Positions 38,801 through 47,892 of a DNA stretch of 61,981 nt are shown here, piece by piece (position 1 is the stretch's first letter; each line of letters starts with the position of its first letter). The DNA is from a virus. The notes below the pieces were generated by a model. That model saw only the letters and a list, made by a program, of their open reading frames with translations. It searched no databases and was not told where the DNA came from. A program made the translations under genes and the position numbers. The DNA is taken from the IMG/VR virus record IMGVR_UViG_3300023116_000045, positions 1 through 61,981 of that record; one strand, given 5' to 3'.

Positions 38801-41695
38801 AGCAATCGCTGGAGTGTTGGTCGAATCAACGATGGTCAGATAATAAACACCATCTTGAATTCCAGTTACATAAGGAATGATGTTCTGAACATCATAAACA
38901 TAGAAGTTGTTTGATGCTTCAACTCTCTGATAAGTTGGCAGAGAAGTGGTTCTTTCCGAAGTGTTATTCGAGAACGCACCAGGATCATCATAATCATTAG
39001 TTACGGTGAACTGGTTTGCGCTGTTAATTCCAGTAACCGTGAAAGTTCCGTTGAAACCAGAGTTACCAATTGCAGTGGTGTTGTTAGCACTGGTGACATT
39101 GGCAATCTTGACCTTTGAACCAACTGACAGACGGTGAGGAAGTTCTGTGGTGTAATTAGCAACGTTAGCTGACCAATCAGCGTTACGGATGAAACTAAAG
39201 TTTCTGAGGTCCGTCACGTTGTTCATCGTGACACTGCTTGGGTTGAACTGAAGCGCAACCTCAGTGTTGTTTGCACCTGTTACATCATTCGACTGTTGAA
39301 GAATGTAATCCTTTTGAGGTTCTCTTGCTGAAGTAATTCCACTTCCAGAAGGAACAACATAACGAGCACGATAAATCTTATCAGCAAGTTGTCTGGTGTC
39401 TGGTTTTCTGGTGATGTAAGTTCTTGGTGTTGCATCTCCGAGAGAAGCAGTTCCGAGAGCACTAATGGTTGGATAAAGTGAGTTGTCGGTTGCTGCTGTT
39501 GCAACGTTGACATACCACTGTGACTGTGAGGAGTCCCACTGAATTGGGTGACCGATGTCACCAGCTCTCTTGTCACTAACACGAGACTCAACTCTCAGGT
39601 TACCACCCAAGTTGTTGATAACCAACTCATTACCGTTGAGAGCATCATTGTAAGAGATCGCAACCTGTGCCTGGTTAGCGTTCAGACCAGAGGTGATTGC
39701 ATAATAAACCTTATTACTTTCAAGTCCATCAGGAAGACGAGCATTATCGGAGAGAACTCTGATTGACTCACCATTAATGAACTGGTGATCCTCTTTGAAC
39801 GTAATGGTGTTGGAGGAGATGCTGTTACCAGTTGAGACGTTAACACCGATGTTAGAAACCTTGACCGATGTCACTTGGTTTGAATCCTTATGCGTGTTCG
39901 GCATAACGATTCGAGCATAATAATTGGTGTCGTTGATTGTCGTGTTCAGACGATCACCTGTCTTTGCTCCAAGTCTGTAACCCTGAACGATTGTTCTTGG
40001 AGCAGCAGTTTGAGTTGTCTTCTGGTGGAGATAAAGTCTTGAGGTTGAACCAACACCAACAGTTGTGCCAACATCAATGGCATCATATTCCAGATTGATG
40101 TTTGATGCAACGTTGAACTCAGGTGGAACGATGTGAGAGATGTAACCAACGTCATCTCTTGCATATGCCTCATCTCTGAAACCTGTGGAATACAGAGACT
40201 GTTGACCGAAGTTTGAGTTGGACCCATTAACACTAACACTACCACCACTCTCAGTTACATACTGCTGTGAGTAACCAATTCCGAAACAAGAATCAACTTG
40301 TGCATAAGACTTATTAGCAACCTTAACGAAGTAGTTGTAATAAGCAGGTTTGTAAACTGCATCTGGATCACTGTTCAGATTCGAAACGGTTGACGAATCA
40401 TCAAAGGTTCCAGTGGTTGAGTTGTATCTCAGGAAAGCGTTGTTGTCATTCTGAAGTGAGATTCCAGTAAACTCATTGAGGAGAACGGATTGGAATCCTT
40501 TGACCTTCGCGCCATCCGCAAACAGACCACACATACCATAAGACGACTTTACAGTTGTCTTGGCAACATAAGGTGAAGATGAGACTGTGCTGTTAATTGC
40601 CAGTTCAACTGCGGTACCAGCAACAGTGGGTGAGGTGTCAACTGGTGCTGTTGGTGTGGCATAAGTGAAGACCTTAGTGCCATTAGCGTTGACAGTGACA
40701 ACAGAGTCAACAATGAATGTTCCATTGTAAACACTCTCACTTACACCACTAACAACGATTGGTGTGTCAACGTTGATTCCATCAATCTCATCAGTCAGAG
40801 TGATGGTTACCGCTGTTCCTGAAGCAGTGATAGTACTGATTCCTGCTCTTCCAGAGATAGGAGCAACGATGCGATACTCATCAACTTTTGGTTCAATGTC
40901 AACACCAGCGTTTGGATAATTTGGTGAGATGCCGCGACCAGACTTCGAACCATAAAGAAGACCGACCTTCTCATAATAAATGTCCAGATCAGTTCTGGAG
41001 GTGTAGAAAGTGAGGAATGAGTCGTCAATGTCCGTTGAGTTTACACCATCAGCATATTCAAATGCCGAGAGTTTGTGGTGAGAGAAGTTTGGGACGTAAG
41101 TGTTGGTTGTGTAATCCTTATAGACCGTGCCGTAGGGGTCACCATCCAGAATCGAAACACCTTCAATGTAAGAACCACCAGTCAGACGGAAGACAGCACT
41201 TGTGGTGATTGCTGAGTTCGCTGGATCTGGAACATACTTTGGTCTAATTCTTGTCTTTCTGGGGTCCATTCCAACGATGGAGACACCACGAGGAACAATA
41301 ACACCACCGTAAATGCTGTTCGCTCTGACGAGAACGTTCGTATTATCCTGAAGATCGAAGTTAGATGCCGTGGTCAGTTCAGGGAAAGAAGAAGTGCTCG
41401 AACCATCTCTCTGGCGGAAGATTGATCCATCAGGAATCCAACCAGGTCTGTTGTCTACAACATAATCTGCTGGTTGAAGAACAATTGTGGTTTGAGCAAA
41501 ACGATCATTGTCAAGACCAACTTGATATGAAAATCTTGCTGCCTCAAGTAGTGCCCTCTGAATTGAGAGGAACGGACGAGATTGGGAGTTACCAGTGTTC
41601 TCAACACTGTCAGTTGCGTCCAATCCGTTTGGGTCAACATAAAGAACATTTCCACGGACGTTCTTTAGAAAATTATCCAGACGACTTAATGGCAT
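35888..41695 (-). CDS. giant virion structural protein (1935 residues)
   Basis: The largest gene here. The N-terminus MPLSRLDNFLKNVRGNVLYV, then SRPFLSIQRALLEAARFSYQ and GVDVRR-like GRGISPNYPN segments, is a start I associate with a very large conserved cyanophage structural protein. The middle is beta-rich with repeated GTFVVTQN and FTVTNDYDD-like strands. The C-terminus carries fibre modules (VVATAFTGDGSGLTNL; GVGIGTT repeated). Probably a baseplate-attached fibre or adhesin. The exact T4 counterpart (gp10-like?) is not certain. Late box at 41723-41731. Confidence 0.7.
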   Translation of the reverse strand: MPLSRLDNFLKNVRGNVLYVDPNGLDATDSVENTGNSQSRPFLSIQRALLEAARFSYQVGLDNDRFAQTTIVLQPADYVVDNRPGWIPDGSIFRQRDGSSTSSFPELTTASNFDLQDNTNVLVRANSIYGGVIVPRGVSIVGMDPRKTRIRPKYVPDPANSAITTSAVFRLTGGSYIEGVSILDGDPYGTVYKDYTTNTYVPNFSHHKLSAFEYADGVNSTDIDDSFLTFYTSRTDLDIYYEKVGLLYGSKSGRGISPNYPNAGVDIEPKVDEYRIVAPISGRAGISTITASGTAVTITLTDEIDGINVDTPIVVSGVSESVYNGTFIVDSVVTVNANGTKVFTYATPTAPVDTSPTVAGTAVELAINSTVSSSPYVAKTTVKSSYGMCGLFADGAKVKGFQSVLLNEFTGISLQNDNNAFLRYNSTTGTFDDSSTVSNLNSDPDAVYKPAYYNYFVKVANKSYAQVDSCFGIGYSQQYVTESGGSVSVNGSNSNFGQQSLYSTGFRDEAYARDDVGYISHIVPPEFNVASNINLEYDAIDVGTTVGVGSTSRLYLHQKTTQTAAPRTIVQGYRLGAKTGDRLNTTINDTNYYARIVMPNTHKDSNQVTSVKVSNIGVNVSTGNSISSNTITFKEDHQFINGESIRVLSDNARLPDGLESNKVYYAITSGLNANQAQVAISYNDALNGNELVINNLGGNLRVESRVSDKRAGDIGHPIQWDSSQSQWYVNVATAATDNSLYPTISALGTASLGDATPRTYITRKPDTRQLADKIYRARYVVPSGSGITSAREPQKDYILQQSNDVTGANNTEVALQFNPSSVTMNNVTDLRNFSFIRNADWSANVANYTTELPHRLSVGSKVKIANVTSANNTTAIGNSGFNGTFTVTGINSANQFTVTNDYDDPGAFSNNTSERTTSLPTYQRVEASNNFYVYDVQNIIPYVTGIQDGVYYLTIVDSTNTPAIAPFNDAASFSFSAPVEELYPQYDQDNPSSDPSASTTYADSNLLGRVVVDEHRNSITKQAFNKAYVDFGIGVGITDIVSTAAGTAHTIYTSHDHGLNAITSLTITDAGSAYGNGTGSAENLYNATLTNSATGKNATARITVNASGEITALKIMSGGTNYVVGDVLNVTGTATTTGFSTATVTVAAITDNVGDTISVAGVTSEGYAGYNQLYRITGISTAEAVEVSSVSPVYTNSITGVGANVTANAYALLTGPKLDISDFVVNTSVGLATVTTVQPHGLRVDNAITLGGASSDLYNGTFVVTQNVGLSTFVVNIGVSTLSPAVSGTQRAYYPGLTAQDGTINFVNENFGGRFHNVYAGISTVISASVADSSVTELTIQNLTNFDFNIGDYLRIDDEIMRIKTTVSTNPVAVFRGLFGTVATSHDSGSVVKRIRVQPVELRSPSVVTANAHSFEYPGYGAGNYATALPRLQQTQLSSTAERLAQSIESGGGSNSYAGYNANGDYFIGNRKIDRSTGKSSAIDTPVPTNTGQDYSSLTSQVDLDLVNTDEIITKTSIKVSGGLYNDNVSEFDGPVVFTRKLTSTSADGIEATSVYLQGSATISRNYTVGIATPTVAGNAGDVVFNGNPVSGGIVGWVYTTDNSWFPFGNVGIDTGTTNAVFNKVGVATDDPGDASFKVGAGSTQFTVDADGVGIGTTANGQKLRVDGVVVATAFTGDGSGLTNLQNDSLWAGISTIYPINNKIVGIGTTFPSTEFKLSVGTPGTGGTDLYVANDAYLQGIITINSGAVLSGVTTATGFRLDSSSGSINAGVVTATTLDVNNSGDKITVTSDGVGIGTTLARSAALDVEGALRLKTYYEIPKAVTASGGAVTIDLSVAQTFTLTTDSDVSYFVLQNVPSSSATTFTLQIIQDSSTAYSIDVDDFRTTGGSTIGLRWPGGVAPTVTSSAGAVDVYSFMTFDGGTTLYGVIGGQNFS

Positions 41696-41722
41696 CTTCT
41701 TCGCACGGTGAGTCTATTATGA

Positions 41723-41731
41723 GTTATTTAT
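41723..41731 (-). promoter_or_regulatory. late-promoter-like box ATAAATAAC
   Basis: 27 bases before the ATG of the 1935-residue gene and immediately after the hairpin at 41741-41768. Confidence 0.55.
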
Positions 41732-41740
41732 CGCATAGCA

Positions 41741-41768
41741 AAGGGCACCCAGTTTCCTGAGTGCCCCT
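41741..41768 (-). terminator. GNRA-loop hairpin, probable terminator
   Basis: GGGCACTCAG-GAAA-CTGGGTGCCC: a 10-bp stem with one G-U pair and a GAAA loop, followed by a weak TTTG. Placed between a small upstream gene and the late box of the 1935-residue gene, it would separate two transcription units. The short U-run makes termination uncertain. Confidence 0.6.
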
Positions 41769-41793
41769 TAGCGACTTCCTTCACACCCTATAG

Positions 41794-41961
41794 TTATAAC
41801 CCTTTTTCGAGCATATATTCAACTGTGTTTGCCACATCATTCATCGCATCACGAAGGTCTGGTCTTTGACCAGATTCCATCTTAATGATGGGTCTCTCAT
41901 CCTGACAGAGAGTCCATCTCCATTGACCCATGTGTTGACAGTACCAGAGATTGATTTTCAT
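41794..41961 (-). CDS. 55-residue hypothetical protein
   Basis: MKINLWYCQHMGQWRWTLCQ..., ATG at 41961 four bases after the stop of the next gene upstream. Two cysteines and three tryptophans in the first 20 residues; C-terminal helix. Last gene before the hairpin at 41741-41768. Confidence 0.6.
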   Translation of the reverse strand: MKINLWYCQHMGQWRWTLCQDERPIIKMESGQRPDLRDAMNDVANTVEYMLEKGL

Positions 41962-41964
41962 AAG

Positions 41965-42144
41965 TTAAAACAACCAGAGTTGATCTTCCTTCGTGGGATT
42001 GTAAGTCTTAGGATGAAACACACAGTACTCATTAAATGTAATCTTCATTTCCTTTTCTGTCAAGTTGCAGTTCTTGGCAGCAGTGGGAACATTCCACTTT
42101 GCCTTAAACAACATTTCCATTGACTTTCTTGTTTCAGGTCTCAT
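41965..42144 (-). CDS. 59-residue protein, possible helix-turn-helix
   Basis: ATG at 42144 with AGGAAG upstream and an 11-base overlap with the fibre gene. The stretch PTAAKNCNLTEKEMKITFNE has helix-turn-helix spacing. Basic N-terminus. Could be a small late DNA-binding or assembly protein; not assigned. Confidence 0.6.
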   Translation of the reverse strand: MRPETRKSMEMLFKAKWNVPTAAKNCNLTEKEMKITFNEYCVFHPKTYNPTKEDQLWLF

Positions 42145-42886
42145 TCTTCCTCCACTTAGTTTCTCTGCGATCGTAGTCCCATCCACCAATCAGGAAGAAC
42201 TCATTGTTTCCTGGATAATCATCGGGACTGTCGCCCTCATAAACCACATGAAGTTTTTCATCGTGGTCACAAGGATTGATCCAACGTGCTGCCCAAACTT
42301 CATAATAACAATGAATGGTGGAAGCATTTCCAGACTTGACTTTGATCCTCTTACCCCATTCAATTCCATCAACAATCAAATCCTGAGAGGTTCCAATCTG
42401 CGTCAAAGTGACAGTGATTGTTTCTGGATCAACAAGACCCTCCCAATACTCGGGAAGATTGATGATGTTTGTGTCCTTCATGGTTCCACGAATGTAGATA
42501 CCTGCTTCTGGACCCTCAGCAATAACGTGACGAACACGTTTCTTCTCATCCTTCCAGTGAGGAACGTCGAAAGCACCACCGATTGCCTTTGCTGTCGTTG
42601 CACTCCCGTTGAAGATAGGAGCAGTCATTGACTGCGAAGCAGTAACTGTTTGTGTTGTGTTGATAGTGCCCGTAATATTAATTAGTCCAGCACCAGTCAG
42701 TTGTTCATTTAACAGAATGCGGTCAACTTGAAAGTAAGAATGATAATAAAGAGGACAAGCATCTTCTGGGTAATCAGTGTCACCCGTCATCGCTTTCAAA
42801 ATATAATCATATTCAGTATTGGGGGAACCTCCAACAAAATTGGTACAGTCTTTATTACCAAATGATTGTGTTTCAAATCCTGCCAT
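42134..42886 (-). CDS. fibre/tip protein A of a tandem pair
   Basis: 250 residues. The C-terminal 130 residues (FDVPHWKDEKKRVRHVIAEG ... IYIRGTM ... LPEYWEGLVD ... IHCYYEVWAARW) are clearly homologous to the end of the next gene. The DVPHxxxxxxRLRHxxxEG pattern recurs at the tips of cyanophage fibres. The N-terminal half differs between the two. TAATG coupled. Confidence 0.7.
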   Translation of the reverse strand: MAGFETQSFGNKDCTNFVGGSPNTEYDYILKAMTGDTDYPEDACPLYYHSYFQVDRILLNEQLTGAGLINITGTINTTQTVTASQSMTAPIFNGSATTAKAIGGAFDVPHWKDEKKRVRHVIAEGPEAGIYIRGTMKDTNIINLPEYWEGLVDPETITVTLTQIGTSQDLIVDGIEWGKRIKVKSGNASTIHCYYEVWAARWINPCDHDEKLHVVYEGDSPDDYPGNNEFFLIGGWDYDRRETKWRKNET

Positions 42887-43671
42887 TATGAGTTCTCCTT
42901 AACGTCGTAGTGATAACCTGAGATGGAATACTGATCATTGTCTCCTGGATAATCTGCTGGTGTTGTTCCTTCATATTCAGGAATCAGTTTCTCACCATCC
43001 TTTCTCTCAGCAAAGACATGATAATAACAATGAATGGGAATGCCACCTTGAGATTGTAGCACAATTCTTTCTGGCTCCACTCTCTTAACAATGATGTTCT
43101 GATGAGCACCGATGGGTGTCAGATTTACTGTGATGGAAGATTGATCCACAAAGTCCTGCCAGTAATCAGGAAGAGGAATCTCATTTGTGTTCTTTATTTT
43201 ACCACGTATATATACGTCATTGTAAGGTGCTTCTGGACAGGTGTGTCTCAGACGATAACCTTCCTTACTGGGGTGTGGGATGTCAAAGTTCTTTTTGGCA
43301 GAGAGGATGTGACCACCACACCGTGACATCACTTCTCCCTGTGCAATCAGGTTGCCGCCAACATTCACATTCTGATTTGTGTCAACTGTCCCCAGGAGGG
43401 CAGTATTACCAGCCACAGCAAGATCATATGGGTTGTTAATACCAGTGCAAAGAGCACCAGGGATAAATGGTTGTTCTTTGAGGTCACTGTTATTCACTCC
43501 AGAGATCATTACAGTTGCCCAAACATTTGGGAATGCACCTGGAGTACCAGTAATGCTGGGTCCTTCAATGTAAGCAGAACCACGAACCTCTTTGGGTCCA
43601 CGTCCTAATGCTTCTGGTTTTCCCTCACCAACGAATAATCTTTTACCGACGTATAAATCAGGTACCTTCAT
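42886..43671 (-). CDS. fibre/tip protein B of a tandem pair
   Basis: 261 residues ending in the same tip domain as protein A (FDIPHPSKEGYRLRHTCPEA ... VYIRGKI ... LPDYWQDFVD ... IHCYYHVFAE). The N-terminus (KVPDLYVGKRLFVGEGKPEA) differs. The pair looks like a duplication followed by N-terminal divergence or domain swapping. Confidence 0.7.
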   Translation of the reverse strand: MKVPDLYVGKRLFVGEGKPEALGRGPKEVRGSAYIEGPSITGTPGAFPNVWATVMISGVNNSDLKEQPFIPGALCTGINNPYDLAVAGNTALLGTVDTNQNVNVGGNLIAQGEVMSRCGGHILSAKKNFDIPHPSKEGYRLRHTCPEAPYNDVYIRGKIKNTNEIPLPDYWQDFVDQSSITVNLTPIGAHQNIIVKRVEPERIVLQSQGGIPIHCYYHVFAERKDGEKLIPEYEGTTPADYPGDNDQYSISGYHYDVKENS

Positions 43672-44258
43672 TGTTTGTTCTGCTCCTCATTTGTTGATCC
43701 ACCCTTAGATCCTTTGTTAGTTGTTGCTCCATCAGCAGCATCGACAAGACCACCATAAAGATTTAGAATTGCTCTGCCGATAACTTCAACATTCTTTTCC
43801 GAGAAGATCTTAGTTGAAACCTCTGACTTGATGTCAATGGTTTGAGCATCAAGAGTAATCTTTTCGTTTGAGTTGATTGTAACATATCCATTCTTATTAT
43901 CCTCTCCCTTTGCGATGATTTCAACGTTCTTCGCTTCGATCTTGAGAGTACCTTTGGGGCAGCGAAGATGAATGTCACCTTTCTTGGCATCCATAAAGAT
44001 GGCAGGTTGTCCTTCTTCTTTTTCAGTGAAACCCTCACCTGCTTGAACCTGGAAAGATCCAGGTGAAACACACATTGTTCCAAACTTTCTGTGCTTCTTT
44101 CCAGTTTGATCCAGAGTAATGTAATGATTCCAATGCTTACCATCACGAAGCATCACAGAAGATTGAACATTATCCTGATGAAGATGCCCAAATTTGATTT
44201 CACCGTCTGCTGTTCCGTAGCGAACCTGGTGGTAATTCTTTTCTGCTGATTCTGACAT
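43668..44258 (-). CDS. gp5C-like baseplate spike protein
   Basis: 196 residues. The central part has alternating short strands (GDIHLRCPKGTLKIEAKNVE; YVTINSNEKITLDAQTIDIK) typical of the triple-stranded beta-helix needle of T4 gp5 and VgrG. The N-terminus contains GTADGEIKFGHLHQD. Directly downstream of the gp5-like OB-fold gene with a TAATG junction, so the spike appears split from the hub. Confidence 0.65.
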   Translation of the reverse strand: MSESAEKNYHQVRYGTADGEIKFGHLHQDNVQSSVMLRDGKHWNHYITLDQTGKKHRKFGTMCVSPGSFQVQAGEGFTEKEEGQPAIFMDAKKGDIHLRCPKGTLKIEAKNVEIIAKGEDNKNGYVTINSNEKITLDAQTIDIKSEVSTKIFSEKNVEVIGRAILNLYGGLVDAADGATTNKGSKGGSTNEEQNKQ

Positions 44259-46594
44259 TAGACTTTACCTACACAATCGATAACAGTGACAATCTTGTCT
44301 TGAAGTTCTGGGTTGGCAACTTCATCTTCTCCAACTCTCTGGACACAGAACTTAGGAAGAAGTTCAGCATTGAACCCAGTTGCAGATCTGACAAAGACTT
44401 TGGGAAGTTCTTTAAATCCTTCACCACCTTCTGTGACTTGAACTTTAATAATTCTTCCTTGCTCATCAACTTCAATAGCAGCTGCTGTTCCAAGATCAGG
44501 TTGAATAACAACTTCATCTCCTGGTTGGTAAGCAATTCCTGCCTCAGCAATAATAATCTCACAGAGATAAAGAATAACGGGATAAGAACCATCGGAAGAT
44601 GATGGATAAGTTCCTTGTGTTCTTCCAGGACACCCTGTTTGTGGTGTCGTAAATCTTCCTGGTTTCTGAACGACGTGAGTGCTGCATCCTTTAATTGTTT
44701 CGCCACCAGTGGTGGGATCATTTTCAATGGGTTCTGTTATCACTTCACTGCAGCATGGTGTATTTACAATGTCACCTGGTTGAACTTCGATGACATTTCC
44801 AGGCGGAATGGGAACTTCAATAATTGGTCCACTGATGTCACCACCACCTGGGTGAGTGATTTCGGTGTCGTTCTCACACTTCCACTCTCTTCCATCACCG
44901 CCCGTGCATCCGTTAGGTGCTGGAAGATAATCTGTTCCGCCCTGTTCGACTACGATGTCAATAATGCCGCCGTCTTCATCAACAAGAGGATAGAATACGC
45001 CATTATTGCCATTTCCACAATCATCATAAGCGTAACCATAAGTGTTGTTCGCGTCATAACCGCTCCCAAACTCAATAGCATCATAACCGATAATTGCTCC
45101 ACCCGCAGAAATGATCAGATTTCCTAATGCCCCAGAACCAGAACCAATCCATCTTGCCTCTGGTGGTCCACAAGGTCTTGCGCCTGTGTCGCAACCAGGA
45201 TTATCAAAGATGTTATTGAGAGCATCACCAAAACCAGTGAAGGAATTCATAACATCATTTGCCTGACCCAAGATCCCCTGGAGTTGGTTGGCACTGTTGG
45301 CAACGTTAGAGGCACCATTCCAGATACTCCACTCGTTTACTCTGCCACACTCGTTGTCTTCTTCACACTTCAAGAATGAGAAAGGATCCTGAAGGATGGT
45401 GCTGATAAGATCTTCACCAACTCCAACACCATCAACCAAGGATCCGATTCCAGACAAAGCAGAGTTAATTTGACCCTGAAGACCACCCAACAATGCTCCC
45501 AACAAATTACCCATGGCATTGTTGACAAAGCACTCAGTTACATTAATGACTCTCTCTGCTGCTGCCTCCAGAAACTGACAGATAAGATTTTCAAGTTGAC
45601 TAATAATCTTTTTAAAGATGCAAGCAATCTGATCATTGGCATTCTCAACTTGCTTCTTCAGTTGTGGTCTTTCACTGGGATGAAGTAAGTCATATTTCTT
45701 TTTCAGAGTGTTGTTTGTCTCTCGGAGAACCTTTTTCTCCATCTGTTCAATAATGTCTTTGAACAGAGAGGCCATCAGTTTGCACAATTCTCTGGTCAGG
45801 GATCGAATCATATCATCGATTCCCATCTCACCATTGGTCAGAGCATAACGATAATCATACTTAGATCTCTGGAGTTCCTGAAGTCTTTGGATGCCATTCT
45901 GAAGTTCCTTTGTGATCCTCCGAGTGTCCATCGGTTCACAATCTTTTGTCTTGGCAACGGGATCTGCCTTCTTACCTTGCCATCTTGCGTCCCAACTTGC
46001 CATGTCAACAAGGACATTACTGCCAAGCATGTCCTCAATGTAATAGTTATTGGTATATGCTGCTGTGATCCCATCATCTGGAATGGCAACCTCACCGCCA
46101 CCAGGATATGCCCTTACTGTGTAAGAAGCGATCTTCTCTTCTTCAGTGTAACCACTCTTCGGTTTGAATGCCTCACAATCCGATGATCCTGTTGATTTGG
46201 AAATTGCCTGATACTGGTTATAACCAATGACACCGACAATAATGGGAACCTGACCCTCAGGACCATCAAAGAAATATCCTTGAACAAAGTTTCCTTGTGC
46301 AAGGTTGGCACTTGCGAACGAAGATCTTCCTCCACCACCAGCGGTTGGTGGATACTGAACGTAAGCCCATGGCAGTTCATCATCAGCGACTTCATTGCAG
46401 TCATCTGTGTGATATCCCATGATGCGAACACGGTATCTTTCACCGAAACCGCGCATCTCATCATTACTTTGAACGGGTTTACCTGGAATGTTTTCTTTCC
46501 AAGTTTCCTCTTTAGCAATCTGTCCGATCCACCAGGTGTATCCGCCGCGGCCAAGGAAGCGTGGATTAAAAGTTGCTGAATTAGTCTGATCCAT
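44258..46594 (-). CDS. gp5-like baseplate hub protein
   Basis: 778 residues. The N-terminal ~130 residues form an OB-fold-like domain (WWIGQIAKEE; RYRVRIMGYHTDDC; LPWAYVQYPP; GNFVQGYFFDGPEGQVPIIV) as in gp5 and VgrG hubs, the part that joins tail tube to spike. A long helical middle (KKKYDLLHPSERPQLKKQVE) and a Cys/Gly-rich C-terminal region follow. No lysozyme motif here; that activity is in the gene at 47892-50003. Confidence 0.7.
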   Translation of the reverse strand: MDQTNSATFNPRFLGRGGYTWWIGQIAKEETWKENIPGKPVQSNDEMRGFGERYRVRIMGYHTDDCNEVADDELPWAYVQYPPTAGGGGRSSFASANLAQGNFVQGYFFDGPEGQVPIIVGVIGYNQYQAISKSTGSSDCEAFKPKSGYTEEEKIASYTVRAYPGGGEVAIPDDGITAAYTNNYYIEDMLGSNVLVDMASWDARWQGKKADPVAKTKDCEPMDTRRITKELQNGIQRLQELQRSKYDYRYALTNGEMGIDDMIRSLTRELCKLMASLFKDIIEQMEKKVLRETNNTLKKKYDLLHPSERPQLKKQVENANDQIACIFKKIISQLENLICQFLEAAAERVINVTECFVNNAMGNLLGALLGGLQGQINSALSGIGSLVDGVGVGEDLISTILQDPFSFLKCEEDNECGRVNEWSIWNGASNVANSANQLQGILGQANDVMNSFTGFGDALNNIFDNPGCDTGARPCGPPEARWIGSGSGALGNLIISAGGAIIGYDAIEFGSGYDANNTYGYAYDDCGNGNNGVFYPLVDEDGGIIDIVVEQGGTDYLPAPNGCTGGDGREWKCENDTEITHPGGGDISGPIIEVPIPPGNVIEVQPGDIVNTPCCSEVITEPIENDPTTGGETIKGCSTHVVQKPGRFTTPQTGCPGRTQGTYPSSSDGSYPVILYLCEIIIAEAGIAYQPGDEVVIQPDLGTAAAIEVDEQGRIIKVQVTEGGEGFKELPKVFVRSATGFNAELLPKFCVQRVGEDEVANPELQDKIVTVIDCVGKV

Positions 46595-47892
46595 CAGAAT
46601 CCTCCCTTCTTACCAAACGAGTCTCTGACCAACCCAAGACTGGTGAAACAATCATTGCTTGTAATGCGATGACAGACGTGAGCGACCATATATTTACCAC
46701 CAGTTTGTTTGTTTTTCTCTTTGTTTTCTTTTGCCTCAACCTCTGGGAACGTACACTCAATCATATCTCCTGCCTTAATGCTGAAGTCACCAGGAATAAT
46801 CACATTTGTTTGAACGGTGAACATCTGATTATATCTCATAATGGTCTGAACCATTGTTTCTTCAATCTTGTAATTGTCCTCTGGTTGTTGTTTGAAGTTA
46901 TCCAGTTGCTCATCACCTTTACCTTTTGGATTCACACCGTGATCCTTCAACATATGAAACAGACGACTGGGTTGTGAAATGAATTCTTTATTGACGTTGA
47001 TGTAATCTTTGCCTGCATTCTCTGCAGATCCCTCTTGTTCTTGAATGTCAAAATCAACTTTCTTATATTCCATTTTGTAAAAATCAAAGAAGAGAGACCT
47101 GTTGTTATAAGCACCAAAGGATAAGTTCTGTTCCATGTCAATATCGCTTGCGATCTCATATGAAACGATGTTTCCATCATATTCTGGTGGCAGATCACCT
47201 GTGTTATTATAAATGAATTTCTTAGTTGCGTCTTTTCCAAACAAATCATCAATGGACTTGAAGAACATTCCATCACGAGTCTGGAAGAATAAGAATCCAC
47301 CAGTCTTTTCTGCACCCTTTGTTGGCACTGCTTTGGATGCCAGGGTGGTTACAACATAAAATGGTTTGCGAGTGTTACCATAAAAGTTGTATTCAAATGA
47401 TGTTTCATCAACTTCAACACTTGCAGTTGTCTTAAGAACATCATTCAAAATTTCTTCAACATTGTCTGAGATCTTACCTTCATATCTCTTTGTAACTCTG
47501 GCAGATTCATTCAGAAAGAATTCTTTTGATGCAAATTCAAGAACATAAAGTTCTTGTTGTGTTCCTGGAGAACCATTTCTTACATTCTTGACGTAAAGAC
47601 CACCAGGGATTTCAATTTTATTCTTTTCCTCAGACGCATCAGAAACTTGAATGTTTGTTTTCTCACCACCACGAATGGGAAGGTCGTCTAGGACACCCTT
47701 TGATTCTTTGTCAATATCATTACCAGTTTCCAACACAATCGCTTTCGCTGTGATGAAATTGGAAAGAACGCTCTCGTAATAGTAATATTCCTGAATACCA
47801 TTGGTCAAGTCAATTTGCTTACTCCCTTCATTAGAAGTAATCGTAAATGACTTTATATCACCAGGTCCCGATTGTGGTTTTTGATTTGCCAT
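46594..47892 (-). CDS. gp27-like baseplate hub protein
   Basis: 432 residues: MANQKPQSGPGDIKSFTITS, GIQEYYYYESVL, LEFASKEFFLNESARVTKRY, and a C-terminal FSIKAGDMIECTFPEVEA. The order of strands and the position directly upstream of the gp5-like hub gene (TAATG) match the gp27-type hub ring in T4-like phages and related contractile tails. Confidence 0.7.
   Translation of the reverse strand: MANQKPQSGPGDIKSFTITSNEGSKQIDLTNGIQEYYYYESVLSNFITAKAIVLETGNDIDKESKGVLDDLPIRGGEKTNIQVSDASEEKNKIEIPGGLYVKNVRNGSPGTQQELYVLEFASKEFFLNESARVTKRYEGKISDNVEEILNDVLKTTASVEVDETSFEYNFYGNTRKPFYVVTTLASKAVPTKGAEKTGGFLFFQTRDGMFFKSIDDLFGKDATKKFIYNNTGDLPPEYDGNIVSYEIASDIDMEQNLSFGAYNNRSLFFDFYKMEYKKVDFDIQEQEGSAENAGKDYINVNKEFISQPSRLFHMLKDHGVNPKGKGDEQLDNFKQQPEDNYKIEETMVQTIMRYNQMFTVQTNVIIPGDFSIKAGDMIECTFPEVEAKENKEKNKQTGGKYMVAHVCHRITSNDCFTSLGLVRDSFGKKGGF

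Noticed and set aside
44258-46594. Lysozyme domain in the gp5-like hub as in T4
   Set aside because: No E...DG..T motif; the GH24 motif is in the separate gene at 47892-50003.
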